DNA of 64,000 bases, taken from assembly GCA_018222585.1 (NCBI GenBank), contig JAAFAB010000001.1, forward strand, positions 532,198 through 596,197. The letters run 5' to 3'. The stretch comes from Paracoccaceae bacterium. Its GTDB lineage: Bacteria; Pseudomonadota; Alphaproteobacteria; Rhodobacterales; Rhodobacteraceae. Shown in pieces: positions 25,979 through 33,837 of the stretch. Position numbers and translations under genes: made by a program. How positions within the stretch are numbered: the stretch's first letter is position 1; each line of letters starts with the position of its first letter. The notes beneath the pieces were generated by a model that ran no database searches, was not told where the DNA came from, and was given only the letters and a program-made list of their open reading frames with translations.

Positions 25979-28621
25979 ATGCCCGTCGTCGTCGTCGAAT
26001 CCCCGGCCAAGGCCAAGACAATCAACAAGTATCTGGGATCCGACTATACCGTTCTCGCGTCCTACGGCCACGTCCGGGACCTGCCGCCGAAGGATGGTTC
26101 GGTCGATCCCGAGCGGGATTTCGAGATGCTCTGGGAGATCGCCAGCGACAGCAAGAAGCACGTCAAGGCCATCGCCGACGCACTGAAGGACGACAATGCG
26201 CTGATCCTCGCCACCGACCCCGACCGCGAGGGTGAGGCGATTTCCTGGCACCTGGAGGAAGCGCTGCGGAACCGCAAGGCGCTGAAGAAGGACACGCCGG
26301 TCAGCCGCGTGGTGTTCAACGCGATCACCAAGACCGCCGTCACCGAGGCGATGAAGACCCCCCGCCAGGTCGACAACGACCTCGTGCACGCCTACCTCGC
26401 CCGCCGCGCGCTGGACTACCTGGTGGGCTTCAACCTGTCGCCGGTGCTCTGGCGCAAGCTGCCCGGGGCCAAGTCGGCAGGCCGGGTGCAATCGGTCTGC
26501 CTGCGCCTGATCGTCGAACGCGAGATGGAGATCGAGGCCTTCCGCCCTCGCGAATACTGGTCGGTCAAGGTGATCCTGACCACCCCGCGCGGCCAGGAAT
26601 ACGAGGCCCGCCTGACCGTGCTGGCCGGCGACAAGCTGGACAAGTATTCGATCGAGAACGCCACCCAGGCCGAGATGGCGGTGCAGGCGATCACCTCGCG
26701 CGACCTGACCGTGACCTCGGTCGAAGCCAAGCCGGCGTCTCGCAATCCCTCTCCGCCCTTCATGACCTCGACCCTGCAGCAGGAAGCCAGCCGCAAGTTC
26801 GGCATGGGCGCGCGGCAGACGATGAATGCGGCACAACGCCTCTACGAAGCCGGGCATATCACCTACATGCGGACCGATGGCATCGACATGGCGCCGGAGG
26901 CGGTGACCGCCTGCCGCGAGGCCATCGCCGACCGCTTCGGCAAGAACTACGTGCCCGCCAGCCCCCGGGTCTACAAGAACAAGGCCAAGAACGCCCAGGA
27001 AGCGCACGAATGCATCCGCCCGACGGACATGACCAAGGACGCCGCCGCGCTTGGCCTCTCCGACGACCAGCGCAAGCTCTACGACCTGATCTGGAAGCGC
27101 ACCCTGGCCTGCCAGATGGAAGGCGCCCGGATGGAGCGCACCACGGTCGAGATCGGCAGCCGTGACGCCCAGGTGGGCCTGCGTGCCACCGGCCAGGTGG
27201 TGCTGTTCGACGGCTTCCTGAAGATCTACGAAGAGGGCCGCGACGACGTCGAGGGCGACGACGACAACCGCCTGCCCCAGATCAGCCAGGGCGAAAAGGC
27301 CGAGAAGAAGACCATCACGCCGGATCAGCACTTCACCCAGCCGCCGCCCCGCTACACCGAGGCGACGCTGGTCAAGCGCATGGAGGAACTGGGCATCGGG
27401 CGTCCCTCGACCTATGCCTCGATCGTGACCACGATCCAGGATCGCGGCTATGTGGTGAAGGACAAGAACCGCCTCATCCCCGAGGACAAGGGCCGTCTGG
27501 TGATCGCCTTCCTGTCCAACTACTTCAAGAAGTACGTGGAATACGATTTCACGGCGGACCTGGAAGAGGAACTGGACGACGTTTCCGCCGGGGACCGCGA
27601 TTACAAGGACGTGCTGAGCCGCTTCTGGCGCGACTTCTCGGCCGCCATCGCCGAGACCAGCGAGCTGCGCATCACCGAGGTGCTCGACAAGATCAACGAG
27701 GTGCTGGAGCCGCATCTCTTCCCGCCGACCGAGGACGGCAGCGACCCGCGCCTGTGCCCGAACTGCGGCGCCGGGCGGCTGTCGATGCGCACCGCGCGCT
27801 CGGGCGGCGCCTTCATCGGCTGCTCGAACTACCCCGAATGCCGCTATACCCGCCCCTTCGGCCCCCCCAACCCCGAGGCAGAGGCCAGCGCCATTCCGCC
27901 CGAGGGCAAGCTTCTGGGCGAGGACCAGGGGGACAAGATCTATGTCATGAAGGGCCGGTTCGGCCCCTATTGCCAGCGCGGCGAGCTGACGGAAGACAAC
28001 AAGAAGCCGCCGCGCCAGTCGGTCCCGAAGGAATGGGCCCCCGAGGACGTGACGCTGGAAGAGGCCGTGCGCCTGCTCTCGCTGCCGCGCCTGATCGGGC
28101 CCCACCCAGAGGACGGGGTGAACGTCTGGGCCAATATCGGGCGCTACGGTCCCTACCTGAAACACGCCGAGACGACCTCGGACCGGGGCGGCACCAATGC
28201 CAACCTGGAGGGGCTGGACGAGGTCTGGACCGTGGGCATGAACCGCGCCGTGCAGCTGCTGGCCGAGAAGGTCGCCGCGCGCAAGGGCCGCAACACTGCC
28301 AAGGTGCTGAAGGAGCTGGGCGAGCACCCGGAGGCCGGCGGTCCGGTTCAGCTGATGGAGGGCCGCTACGGGCCCTACGTGAAGTGGGAGAAGATCAACG
28401 CCACCCTGGCCGATGCCGATGATCCCGAGGATCTGAGCATGGAACGGGCGGTGGAGCTGATCGCCGAGCGCGCCGCCAAGTCCGGCAAGAAAGTCGCGGC
28501 CAAGAAGAAGGCCCCGGCCAAGAAAGCCGCTCCGAAAAAGGCCGCCACGAAGACCGCCGCCAAGAAAGCCCCGGCGAAGAAGAAGGCACCTGCCAAGAAG
28601 GCCGCCAGCTCGGGGGACTGA
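25979..28621 (+). CDS. topA: DNA topoisomerase I with Lys/Ala-rich tail
   Basis: 880 residues. TOPRIM begins at the N-terminus (VVVESPAKAKTINKYLG) with the metal motif ATDPDREGEAISWH. The catalytic tyrosine lies in the ITYMRTDG region near residue 300. A zinc-type domain near residue 597 (LCPNCGAGRL with GCSNYPECRY) and further topoisomerase C-terminal repeats follow. The last 50 or so residues are a lysine/alanine-rich, histone H1-like tail with KKAPAKK-type repeats. It relaxes negative supercoils. ATG 25979 follows GAAAGGA and gives the exact family start. It is downstream of dprA. Confidence 0.97.
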   Translation: MPVVVVESPAKAKTINKYLGSDYTVLASYGHVRDLPPKDGSVDPERDFEMLWEIASDSKKHVKAIADALKDDNALILATDPDREGEAISWHLEEALRNRKALKKDTPVSRVVFNAITKTAVTEAMKTPRQVDNDLVHAYLARRALDYLVGFNLSPVLWRKLPGAKSAGRVQSVCLRLIVEREMEIEAFRPREYWSVKVILTTPRGQEYEARLTVLAGDKLDKYSIENATQAEMAVQAITSRDLTVTSVEAKPASRNPSPPFMTSTLQQEASRKFGMGARQTMNAAQRLYEAGHITYMRTDGIDMAPEAVTACREAIADRFGKNYVPASPRVYKNKAKNAQEAHECIRPTDMTKDAAALGLSDDQRKLYDLIWKRTLACQMEGARMERTTVEIGSRDAQVGLRATGQVVLFDGFLKIYEEGRDDVEGDDDNRLPQISQGEKAEKKTITPDQHFTQPPPRYTEATLVKRMEELGIGRPSTYASIVTTIQDRGYVVKDKNRLIPEDKGRLVIAFLSNYFKKYVEYDFTADLEEELDDVSAGDRDYKDVLSRFWRDFSAAIAETSELRITEVLDKINEVLEPHLFPPTEDGSDPRLCPNCGAGRLSMRTARSGGAFIGCSNYPECRYTRPFGPPNPEAEASAIPPEGKLLGEDQGDKIYVMKGRFGPYCQRGELTEDNKKPPRQSVPKEWAPEDVTLEEAVRLLSLPRLIGPHPEDGVNVWANIGRYGPYLKHAETTSDRGGTNANLEGLDEVWTVGMNRAVQLLAEKVAARKGRNTAKVLKELGEHPEAGGPVQLMEGRYGPYVKWEKINATLADADDPEDLSMERAVELIAERAAKSGKKVAAKKKAPAKKAAPKKAATKTAAKKAPAKKKAPAKKAASSGD

Positions 28622-28747
28622 TCGCGCAGCGGGGCCCGACTGTGGCCCCGCCGCCTCCCTCACGGTTGCCTGATCACAAGTGATTGGCACCCCGGGCCAA
28701 TCCGTCCGACCCCTGTCCTGCATCCAAGCAGCCAAGGAGCGGATCTC

Positions 28748-29344
28748 TTGCCCAGACCCCCGGTATCCCGTCGTACTTTCCTCATCTCCGCCAGCGCCGC
28801 CGGCCTGGCGCCCGCGGCCGCATTGGCACAGCAGGCACCCGCCGGCCCGCCGCCACTGATCCCCGCCCCGGTCCTGCCCCCGTCGCGGCGCAACATCTCC
28901 AGCTTCGCCAGCCAGGACTGGCGCGATCACTTCGAGCGCCTCGACCGGGTGTCGATCGTCTGCGACACCACCTCGCGGGCGCTGCACTACTGGAACGCCG
29001 ACGGCAGCGACTACCGGATCTATCCGACCTCGGTGCCGGCCTCCGAGGAACTGACCAGGCGCGGCTATACCGAGGTCGTGCGCAAGCGCGTCGGACCGGA
29101 CTGGACGCCGACCGCCTCGATGAAGGAGCGCAACCCCGAACTGCGCTACATGCCGCCCGGCCCCGACAACCCGCTGGGCACCCATGCCATGTACCTGTCC
29201 TGGCCCGCCTATCTGATCCACGGCACCCATGACACGCGCAAGATCGGGCGGCCCAGCTCGGACGGCTGCATCGGGCTCTACAACTTCGCCATCGAAGAGC
29301 TTTTTGCACTCACACCGGTGGGCGCCCAGGTGCGGGTCATATGA
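28748..29344 (+). CDS. Tat-exported L,D-transpeptidase (YkuD domain)
   Basis: 198 residues. It has a twin-arginine signal (SRRTFLISASAAG, cleavage about residue 27) and a YkuD domain with HGTHDT (H158) and the nucleophile C174 in SSDGCIGLYN. The usual sequence is SHGCIR; here the residue before Gly is Asp and the Arg is Gly, a divergence from the textbook motif. Such enzymes cross-link peptidoglycan or attach proteins to it. The start is TTG at 28748, supported by AAGGAG ten bases upstream and by the position of the signal peptide. An in-frame ATG near the signal does not exist. Confidence 0.85.
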   Translation: MPRPPVSRRTFLISASAAGLAPAAALAQQAPAGPPPLIPAPVLPPSRRNISSFASQDWRDHFERLDRVSIVCDTTSRALHYWNADGSDYRIYPTSVPASEELTRRGYTEVVRKRVGPDWTPTASMKERNPELRYMPPGPDNPLGTHAMYLSWPAYLIHGTHDTRKIGRPSSDGCIGLYNFAIEELFALTPVGAQVRVI

Positions 29345-29364
29345 TGCTGCAGCGCAAACTTCTC

Positions 29365-29394
29365 TTGCCGCATCGCAGCAATTTCGCGTATCGT
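29365..29394 (+). promoter_or_regulatory. Candidate promoter for scoA
   Basis: TTGCCG and TATCGT are 18 bp apart, about 80 bp before scoA. The -35 region also forms TTGC-N9-GCAA, a possible operator half-pair. Assignment is by consensus only. Confidence 0.4.
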
Positions 29395-29476
29395 GGAAAC
29401 CCTACCCCCGCCCCCGGGATTTGACAGGGACGGTCCCGGACGCCATGACAGGGGGAGAATTCTGAGGAGGATGTCC

Positions 29477-30175
29477 ATGAAGAAGGTATACGGCTCTGCC
29501 GCGGAGGCGCTCGACGGGCTGCTGTCCGACGGTATGCTGATTGCCGCGGGGGGCTTCGGTCTCTGCGGTATTCCCGAGCTGCTGCTGCAGGCGATCAAGG
29601 AAGCCGGGACGAAGGATCTGACCTTCGCTTCGAACAATGCGGGGGTCGACGATTTCGGCATCGGCATCCTGCTGCAGACGCGGCAGGTGAAGAAGATGAT
29701 CAGCTCCTACGTCGGCGAGAACGCCGAGTTCATGCGCCAGTATCTGTCGGGCGAGCTGGAACTGGAGTTCAACCCCCAGGGCACCCTGGCCGAGCGGATG
29801 CGCGCCGGTGGCGCGGGCATCCCGGGCTTCTACACCAGGACCGGCGTCGGCACCCAGATCGCCGAGGGCAAGGAACACAAGGACTTCCACGGCGAGACCT
29901 ATATCATGGAAGAAGGCATCTTCGCCGACCTCGCCATCGTCAAGGCCTGGAAGGCCGACACCTCGGGCAATGCGATCTTCCGCAAGACCGCACGCAACTT
30001 CAATCCGCCCGCCGCCATGTGCGGCAAGGTCTGCGTGATGGAGGTCGAGGAGATCGTCGAACCCGGCGAGCTGGATCCTGATCACATCCACCTTCCCGGC
30101 ATCTACGTGCACCGCCTGATCCAGGGTACCCACGAGAAGCGGATCGAGAAAGTCACCACGCGACCGGCGGCCTGA
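29477..30175 (+). CDS. scoA: 3-oxoacid CoA-transferase subunit A
   Basis: 232 residues. It has the family glycine-rich start GGFGLCGIPELLL and the CoA-binding GTLAERMRAGGAGIPGFYT. With subunit B it moves CoA from succinyl-CoA to acetoacetate or another 3-oxoacid, feeding ketone-body and polyhydroxybutyrate metabolism. ATG 29477 has GAGGAGG at ideal spacing; the ATG at 29471 would touch it. Subunit B follows only after an intervening histidine kinase gene. Confidence 0.94.
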   Translation: MKKVYGSAAEALDGLLSDGMLIAAGGFGLCGIPELLLQAIKEAGTKDLTFASNNAGVDDFGIGILLQTRQVKKMISSYVGENAEFMRQYLSGELELEFNPQGTLAERMRAGGAGIPGFYTRTGVGTQIAEGKEHKDFHGETYIMEEGIFADLAIVKAWKADTSGNAIFRKTARNFNPPAAMCGKVCVMEVEEIVEPGELDPDHIHLPGIYVHRLIQGTHEKRIEKVTTRPAA

Positions 30176-30207
30176 CCGGGCCGTCGCGAAGACACCGAAA
30201 GAACCAG

Positions 30208-31248
30208 ATGACGATGGACGCAGAGAACCGGACCACCCTTCAGCCTCTCAGCCATGCAGACGCCTTCGAGACACTCAGCGGCTCCCGCATCTCGATGGTG
30301 CTGACGGACCCGGCCCTGCCGGACAATCCCATCGTCTACGTGAACGGTGCCTTCGAGGAGGTCACGGGCTACAAGGCAGGCATGGCCATTGGCCGCAACT
30401 GCCGTTTCCTGCAGGGCGAGAACACCGACCCCGACGACGTGAAGCGCCTCCGCGAGGCGCTGCGCGACGAGCAGGACTGCACTGTCGACCTGGTGAACTA
30501 TCGCGCCGACGGCTCGGAGTTCGTCAACCGGCTGATGATGACCCCGGTCCGTGCGGACGATGGCGCGCTGCGCTTCTTCCTGGGGATGCAGAAACCGCTT
30601 GCCGAGGTCGAGGACCTGCTGTCGCCCAATGCGGTGCGCCACGCCATGCGCGAGGTGCAGCATCGGGTAAAGAACCACCTGTCGATGATCATCTCGCTGA
30701 CGCGGATGTACGGCCGGGATGCGGGCGATGCGCGGGACCAGTTCGGCCAGCTGGCCCGGCGGATCGAGAGCCTGCAGGTGCTCTACCAGGAGCTGTCGAA
30801 CCCCGAACGGCAACGCAACATGGATACCGTCTCTCTCGGGGCCTATGTCTCGCGCCTGGCAGCGGCGACGCAGGCGCTGGACGGACGGGCCGGCGTGACG
30901 GTGAATGTCGACGTGGAAGACGCCGAGGCGCGCTCGGACACGGCGGTGCACCTGGGCATGATCGTCTCGGAGATCCTGACCAATGCCCTGCAACACGCCT
31001 TCGTGGGACGTGAGACCGGGCGGATCGACCTGTCGGTCCGCACCCTGCCCGGGCAGTCGCTGCGCATCACCGTGTCGGATGACGGAACCGGGATGCCCGA
31101 GGGGGTGGAATGGCCCGACAGCCGGTCGATCGGCGGATCGGTCATCGCGGGGCTGATCCGGCAGCTGAACGGCACATTGAACGTGAACACGGGGGCCATG
31201 GGCACCGTGGTCACGCTGGACCTGTCCGGCGTGACCGAAGCAACATAG
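30208..31248 (+). CDS. LOV-domain blue-light sensor histidine kinase (HisKA_2/HWE type)
   Basis: 346 residues: an N-terminal LOV domain (about 20-130) with the photoactive cysteine C65 in GRNCRFLQG and the flavin glutamine Q128 (FFLGMQ), then a HisKA_2 dimerisation helix with H152 (VQHRVKNHLSM) and an HATPase domain with N259 (SEILTNALQHAF) and DDGTGMPEG. All residues for photochemistry and kinase activity are present. No membrane segment is seen, so it is cytoplasmic. It sits 32 bp after scoA and 19 bp before scoB on the same strand, and so is very probably co-transcribed. No response regulator is adjacent; kinases of this class often feed PhyR/EcfG stress signalling. Confidence 0.93.
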   Translation: MTMDAENRTTLQPLSHADAFETLSGSRISMVLTDPALPDNPIVYVNGAFEEVTGYKAGMAIGRNCRFLQGENTDPDDVKRLREALRDEQDCTVDLVNYRADGSEFVNRLMMTPVRADDGALRFFLGMQKPLAEVEDLLSPNAVRHAMREVQHRVKNHLSMIISLTRMYGRDAGDARDQFGQLARRIESLQVLYQELSNPERQRNMDTVSLGAYVSRLAAATQALDGRAGVTVNVDVEDAEARSDTAVHLGMIVSEILTNALQHAFVGRETGRIDLSVRTLPGQSLRITVSDDGTGMPEGVEWPDSRSIGGSVIAGLIRQLNGTLNVNTGAMGTVVTLDLSGVTEAT

Positions 31249-31267
31249 GTCAAAGAGGAGGACAGCG

Positions 31268-31921
31268 ATGCCCAGTGACACCAAGGTCAGTGACATCAAG
31301 GGGTGGGACCGCAACCAGATGGCCGCCCGCGCGGCGGAGGAGCTGGAAGACGGCATGTACGTGAACCTCGGGATCGGCATCCCGACGCTGGTGGCGAACT
31401 ACACCGGCGACAAGGACATCACGCTGCAGTCGGAAAACGGGATGCTCGGCATGGGCCCCTTCCCCTACGAGGGGGAAGAGGATCCGGACCTGATCAATGC
31501 CGGCAAGCAGACGATCACCGAACTGCCGAAGACCTCGTATTTCGACAGCGCCACAAGCTTCGGCATGATCCGGGGCGGCAAGATCGCCGCCGCGATCCTC
31601 GGCGCGATGGAAGTGGCCGAGAACGGCGATCTGGCGAACTGGATGATCCCGGGCAAGCTGGTGAAGGGCATGGGCGGCGCCATGGACCTGGTGGCGGGCG
31701 TCGGCCGCGTCATCGTGGTGATGGACCACCAGAACAAGCACGGCGACAGCAAGGTGCTGAAATCCTGCACCCTGCCGCTGACCGGCGCCGGTGTGGTCAA
31801 TCGCATCATCACCAACCTTGGCGTGCTGGACGTGGTCGAGGGCGGCCTGAAGATCGTCGAACTGGCCGAGGGCGTCTCCGAGGAGGAGATGCGCGCCGCC
31901 ACCGAAGCGACGATCCTCTAA
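31268..31921 (+). CDS. scoB: 3-oxoacid CoA-transferase subunit B
   Basis: 217 residues. The catalytic glutamate E56 lies in LQSENGMLGMGP, with the N-terminal YVNLGIGIPTLVANY and the conserved MGGAMDLVAG. It forms the active site of the CoA-transferase with subunit A. GAGGAGG lies just upstream of ATG 31268. Its separation from scoA by a LOV kinase gene is unusual; the two subunits are normally adjacent. Confidence 0.95.
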   Translation: MPSDTKVSDIKGWDRNQMAARAAEELEDGMYVNLGIGIPTLVANYTGDKDITLQSENGMLGMGPFPYEGEEDPDLINAGKQTITELPKTSYFDSATSFGMIRGGKIAAAILGAMEVAENGDLANWMIPGKLVKGMGGAMDLVAGVGRVIVVMDHQNKHGDSKVLKSCTLPLTGAGVVNRIITNLGVLDVVEGGLKIVELAEGVSEEEMRAATEATIL

Positions 31922-31937
31922 GGGTCCCGACTTCTAG

Positions 31938-31966
31938 GGGGCCCGGCCTCTGAACGGGGCCCCGAC
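31938..31966. terminator. Possible terminator hairpin between convergent genes
   Basis: GGGGCCC (31938-31944) pairs with GGGCCCC (31957-31963) around a 12-nt loop, just after scoB and before the end of the convergent transglycosylase gene. The T-tract is weak. Confidence 0.4.
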
Positions 31967-31973
31967 GCCCGTT

Positions 31974-32831
31974 TCAGGGCAGATGAAAGACACAGCCGTC
32001 CGAGATCAGCTCGGGCGGCGTGATGCAGAGGCCGCGCGCCACGGCGAAGGCGGCCAGCACCTTGGGCACATAGTCCCGGGTTTCGGCGAAATCCGGGACG
32101 CCCTCATGCAGCGCCAGCTGCGTCTCTCCGGCGTTGTAGCCCGCCAGGGCCAGGATGGGATCGCCCTCGAACCGCTCCAGCAGCGCGCCGAGGAAGGCGG
32201 TGCCGCCGGCGATGCTCTGGTCGGCATCGAAGGGGTCGACCACACCGTATCTCTGCGCCGTATCGGGCATGAGTTGCATCAGCCCCTGGGCCCCGGCGCC
32301 GCTGACGGCCTCTGACCGCCCCGCCGATTCCACCGCGATCACCGCCAGGATCAGCGCCGGGGATACCCCGCTGCCCACCGAGTGCATGAGGATCGAAGCT
32401 TGATGCTGGCGGGCGATGCGCACCAGGTCGCCCAGGCGCGGTGCGGGCACCTGTTGCGCGGCCGGCGCCTCCGCCATCACCCGCAAGGCCAGCTCCAGCC
32501 GTCCGGGGCCGGTGTCGGCGCTTTCGGGAGAGATCGCTTGCCAGAACCAGCCATAGCGCCCCGGCGCAGAGGGCGCCGCCACGGCGGGCGCGGCAGCAGG
32601 CGCCGGGGGGGCCGGTGTCGCGGGCGCATCCCCGGGGGATATCTGCACCGTGATCCGCCGGTCGCTGCCCGGCGCGGGCGGGCGCACGGTCCGGAAGGTG
32701 AAGTCGCGGAACGGCGGCGGATCCTGGGCCCCGGCGGTGGCGGGCAACAGCAGAACCAGCGCGCTCAGCAGCGCGACCGGGACACGCCCGGCCACAGCCT
32801 GCCGAATTCGCCACTGGCACATGCGAGTCAT
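31974..32831 (-). CDS. Exported lytic transglycosylase (SLT domain)
   Basis: 285 residues: signal peptide (about 1-35), a proline/alanine-rich linker (about 70-95) and a C-terminal SLT/goose-lysozyme domain. The catalytic glutamate is in AVIAVESAGRSEAVS, followed by GAQGLMQLMPDTAQRYGV and the closing AGYNAGE. It cleaves peptidoglycan glycan strands. It lies divergent from the pilus locus, and such enzymes often open the wall for secretion or pilus machines, but a housekeeping role is equally possible. Confidence 0.9.
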   Translation of the reverse strand: MTRMCQWRIRQAVAGRVPVALLSALVLLLPATAGAQDPPPFRDFTFRTVRPPAPGSDRRITVQISPGDAPATPAPPAPAAAPAVAAPSAPGRYGWFWQAISPESADTGPGRLELALRVMAEAPAAQQVPAPRLGDLVRIARQHQASILMHSVGSGVSPALILAVIAVESAGRSEAVSGAGAQGLMQLMPDTAQRYGVVDPFDADQSIAGGTAFLGALLERFEGDPILALAGYNAGETQLALHEGVPDFAETRDYVPKVLAAFAVARGLCITPPELISDGCVFHLP

Positions 32832-33191
32832 CTGCGAGTCACCGGAATCTGCCCTGCCTCCGGAAGGATCTTTTGCACGTCACAATCGCCGATTTGGCCC
32901 CCGGACGCCAGTTTTGCCGCCCGTTTCCGCGCGCGAGCCGTCCTCCAAAAACAATAATTCCGCCACGGATCATTATTTTTTATTGTTTCGCTTCAAGAGG
33001 TTGACCCATGTCCGCACCCAAATGTGAACAAACTCTTTTTTCGCTACAAAGGTGCCCAAATCCTGCCCGAATCCAAGGGCTATAAATAACCCGTGCCGCA
33101 GAGATGGTGACCCAAGAGAGAGCAACGGGCCACCAAACAAGTCGAAGCGAACCACGTTGAAACCTTTGTGATCCTTTGGAGGGACAAGACC
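32832..33191. other. AT-rich control region upstream of the flp pilin
   Basis: 360 bp without a gene, much lower in GC than its surroundings. It contains an AT-rich inverted repeat (AAACAATAA at 32949-32957, TTATTGTTT at 32980-32988) and a TATAAATAA sequence at 33081-33089 that could be the -10 of the pilin promoter; I see no good -35 in front of it, so an activator may be needed. The long untranslated leader (about 100 nt) would begin after it. Confidence 0.5.
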
Positions 33192-33389
33192 ATGATCAAC
33201 TTCATCAAGAACTTCCGCAAGAACGAATCCGGCGCCGTGACCGTTGACTGGGTCGTGCTGACCGCAGCCATCGTTGCCCTGGGCGGCGCAGCCTACACCG
33301 CCATCTCCGGCGGTGCGTCCCAGCTGACCTCGAACACCGCGCAGATGATGTCCGACGCGACCGTCACCGACGGCAACACCACGAACTAA
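33192..33389 (+). CDS. Flp-family type IVb pilin (first copy)
   Basis: 65 residues. A short basic leader (MINFIKNFRKNESG) is followed by the hydrophobic pilin helix beginning AVTVDWVVLTAAIVAL. Cleavage after Gly14 by the CpaA peptidase is expected; the usual Glu5-Tyr6 of Flp is Asp5-Trp6 here. It is the likely major subunit: strong RBS (GGAGGGA), long AT-rich leader and its own 3' hairpins. It is first in the tad locus. Confidence 0.9.
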   Translation: MINFIKNFRKNESGAVTVDWVVLTAAIVALGGAAYTAISGGASQLTSNTAQMMSDATVTDGNTTN

Positions 33390-33392
33390 GTT

Positions 33393-33422
33393 TTCTGACA
33401 ACTCTGTCTTTTGTTGTCAGAA
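33393..33422 (+). repeat. Perfect 10-bp inverted repeat after the pilin stop
   Basis: TTCTGACAAC at 33393-33402 pairs exactly with GTTGTCAGAA at 33413-33422 around a 10-nt loop. It overlaps the base of the following terminator hairpin by two bases. It probably stabilises the 3' end of the pilin message or competes with terminator folding. Confidence 0.7.
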
Positions 33423-33453
33423 GGCCGCGTCTTTCCAAGGCGCGGCCTTTCGT
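33421..33453 (+). terminator. Terminator after the first pilin gene
   Basis: AAGGCCGCG pairs with CGCGGCCTT around an 11-nt loop, followed by TTCGT. The T-tract is short, so read-through to the second pilin gene and cpaB is likely. Confidence 0.7.
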
Positions 33454-33510
33454 CAATATGGACGCGGAGATGCTCCTGCGGACCCAAAGGCAACGGAAAG
33501 GGCATTGTGC

Positions 33511-33705
33511 ATGAAAATAAGGTACACAATTCAGTCCCTGATCCGGTTCCTGCGTCGCGACGACGGGGCCGTCACGGTCGACTGGGTCGTCCTGGTGGCC
33601 ATGGTGATCGCGCTCTGCATGTTCATATACTCGGCCATGGCGGAAAACGCCCTCTCCCTCGGAGAGAGCACCGCAGGCTACATGAGCGACAAGACCTTCG
33701 ACTGA
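33511..33705 (+). CDS. Flp-family type IVb pilin or pseudopilin (second copy)
   Basis: 64 residues. A basic leader (MKIRYTIQSLIRFLRRDDG) precedes GAVTVDWVVLVAMVIALCMF, matching the processing site and first half of the helix of the upstream pilin, while the C-terminal part differs. It could be a minor pilin or tip subunit. A GGAAAGG lies ten bases before ATG 33511. It lies between the pilin terminator and cpaB. Confidence 0.82.
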   Translation: MKIRYTIQSLIRFLRRDDGAVTVDWVVLVAMVIALCMFIYSAMAENALSLGESTAGYMSDKTFD

Positions 33706-33837
33706 AGGGCCGCGCCAGCAACCAGACAAATCCCTGATTTGGTCACATTCCTGCGGGAAAGTCCGGTCATGGGACAACATGCGCCTTCCGCTTCCCCTGT
33801 CGGGCAGCGGGCGGCGCAGCAGGCAAGAGGGTAACAC

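Noticed and set aside
25946-29230. A 1094-codon open frame on the minus strand opposite topA
   Set aside because: It is the antisense shadow of topA in high-GC DNA. It is rich in Gly/Arg/His/Leu without domains, and topA in the other strand is unmistakable.
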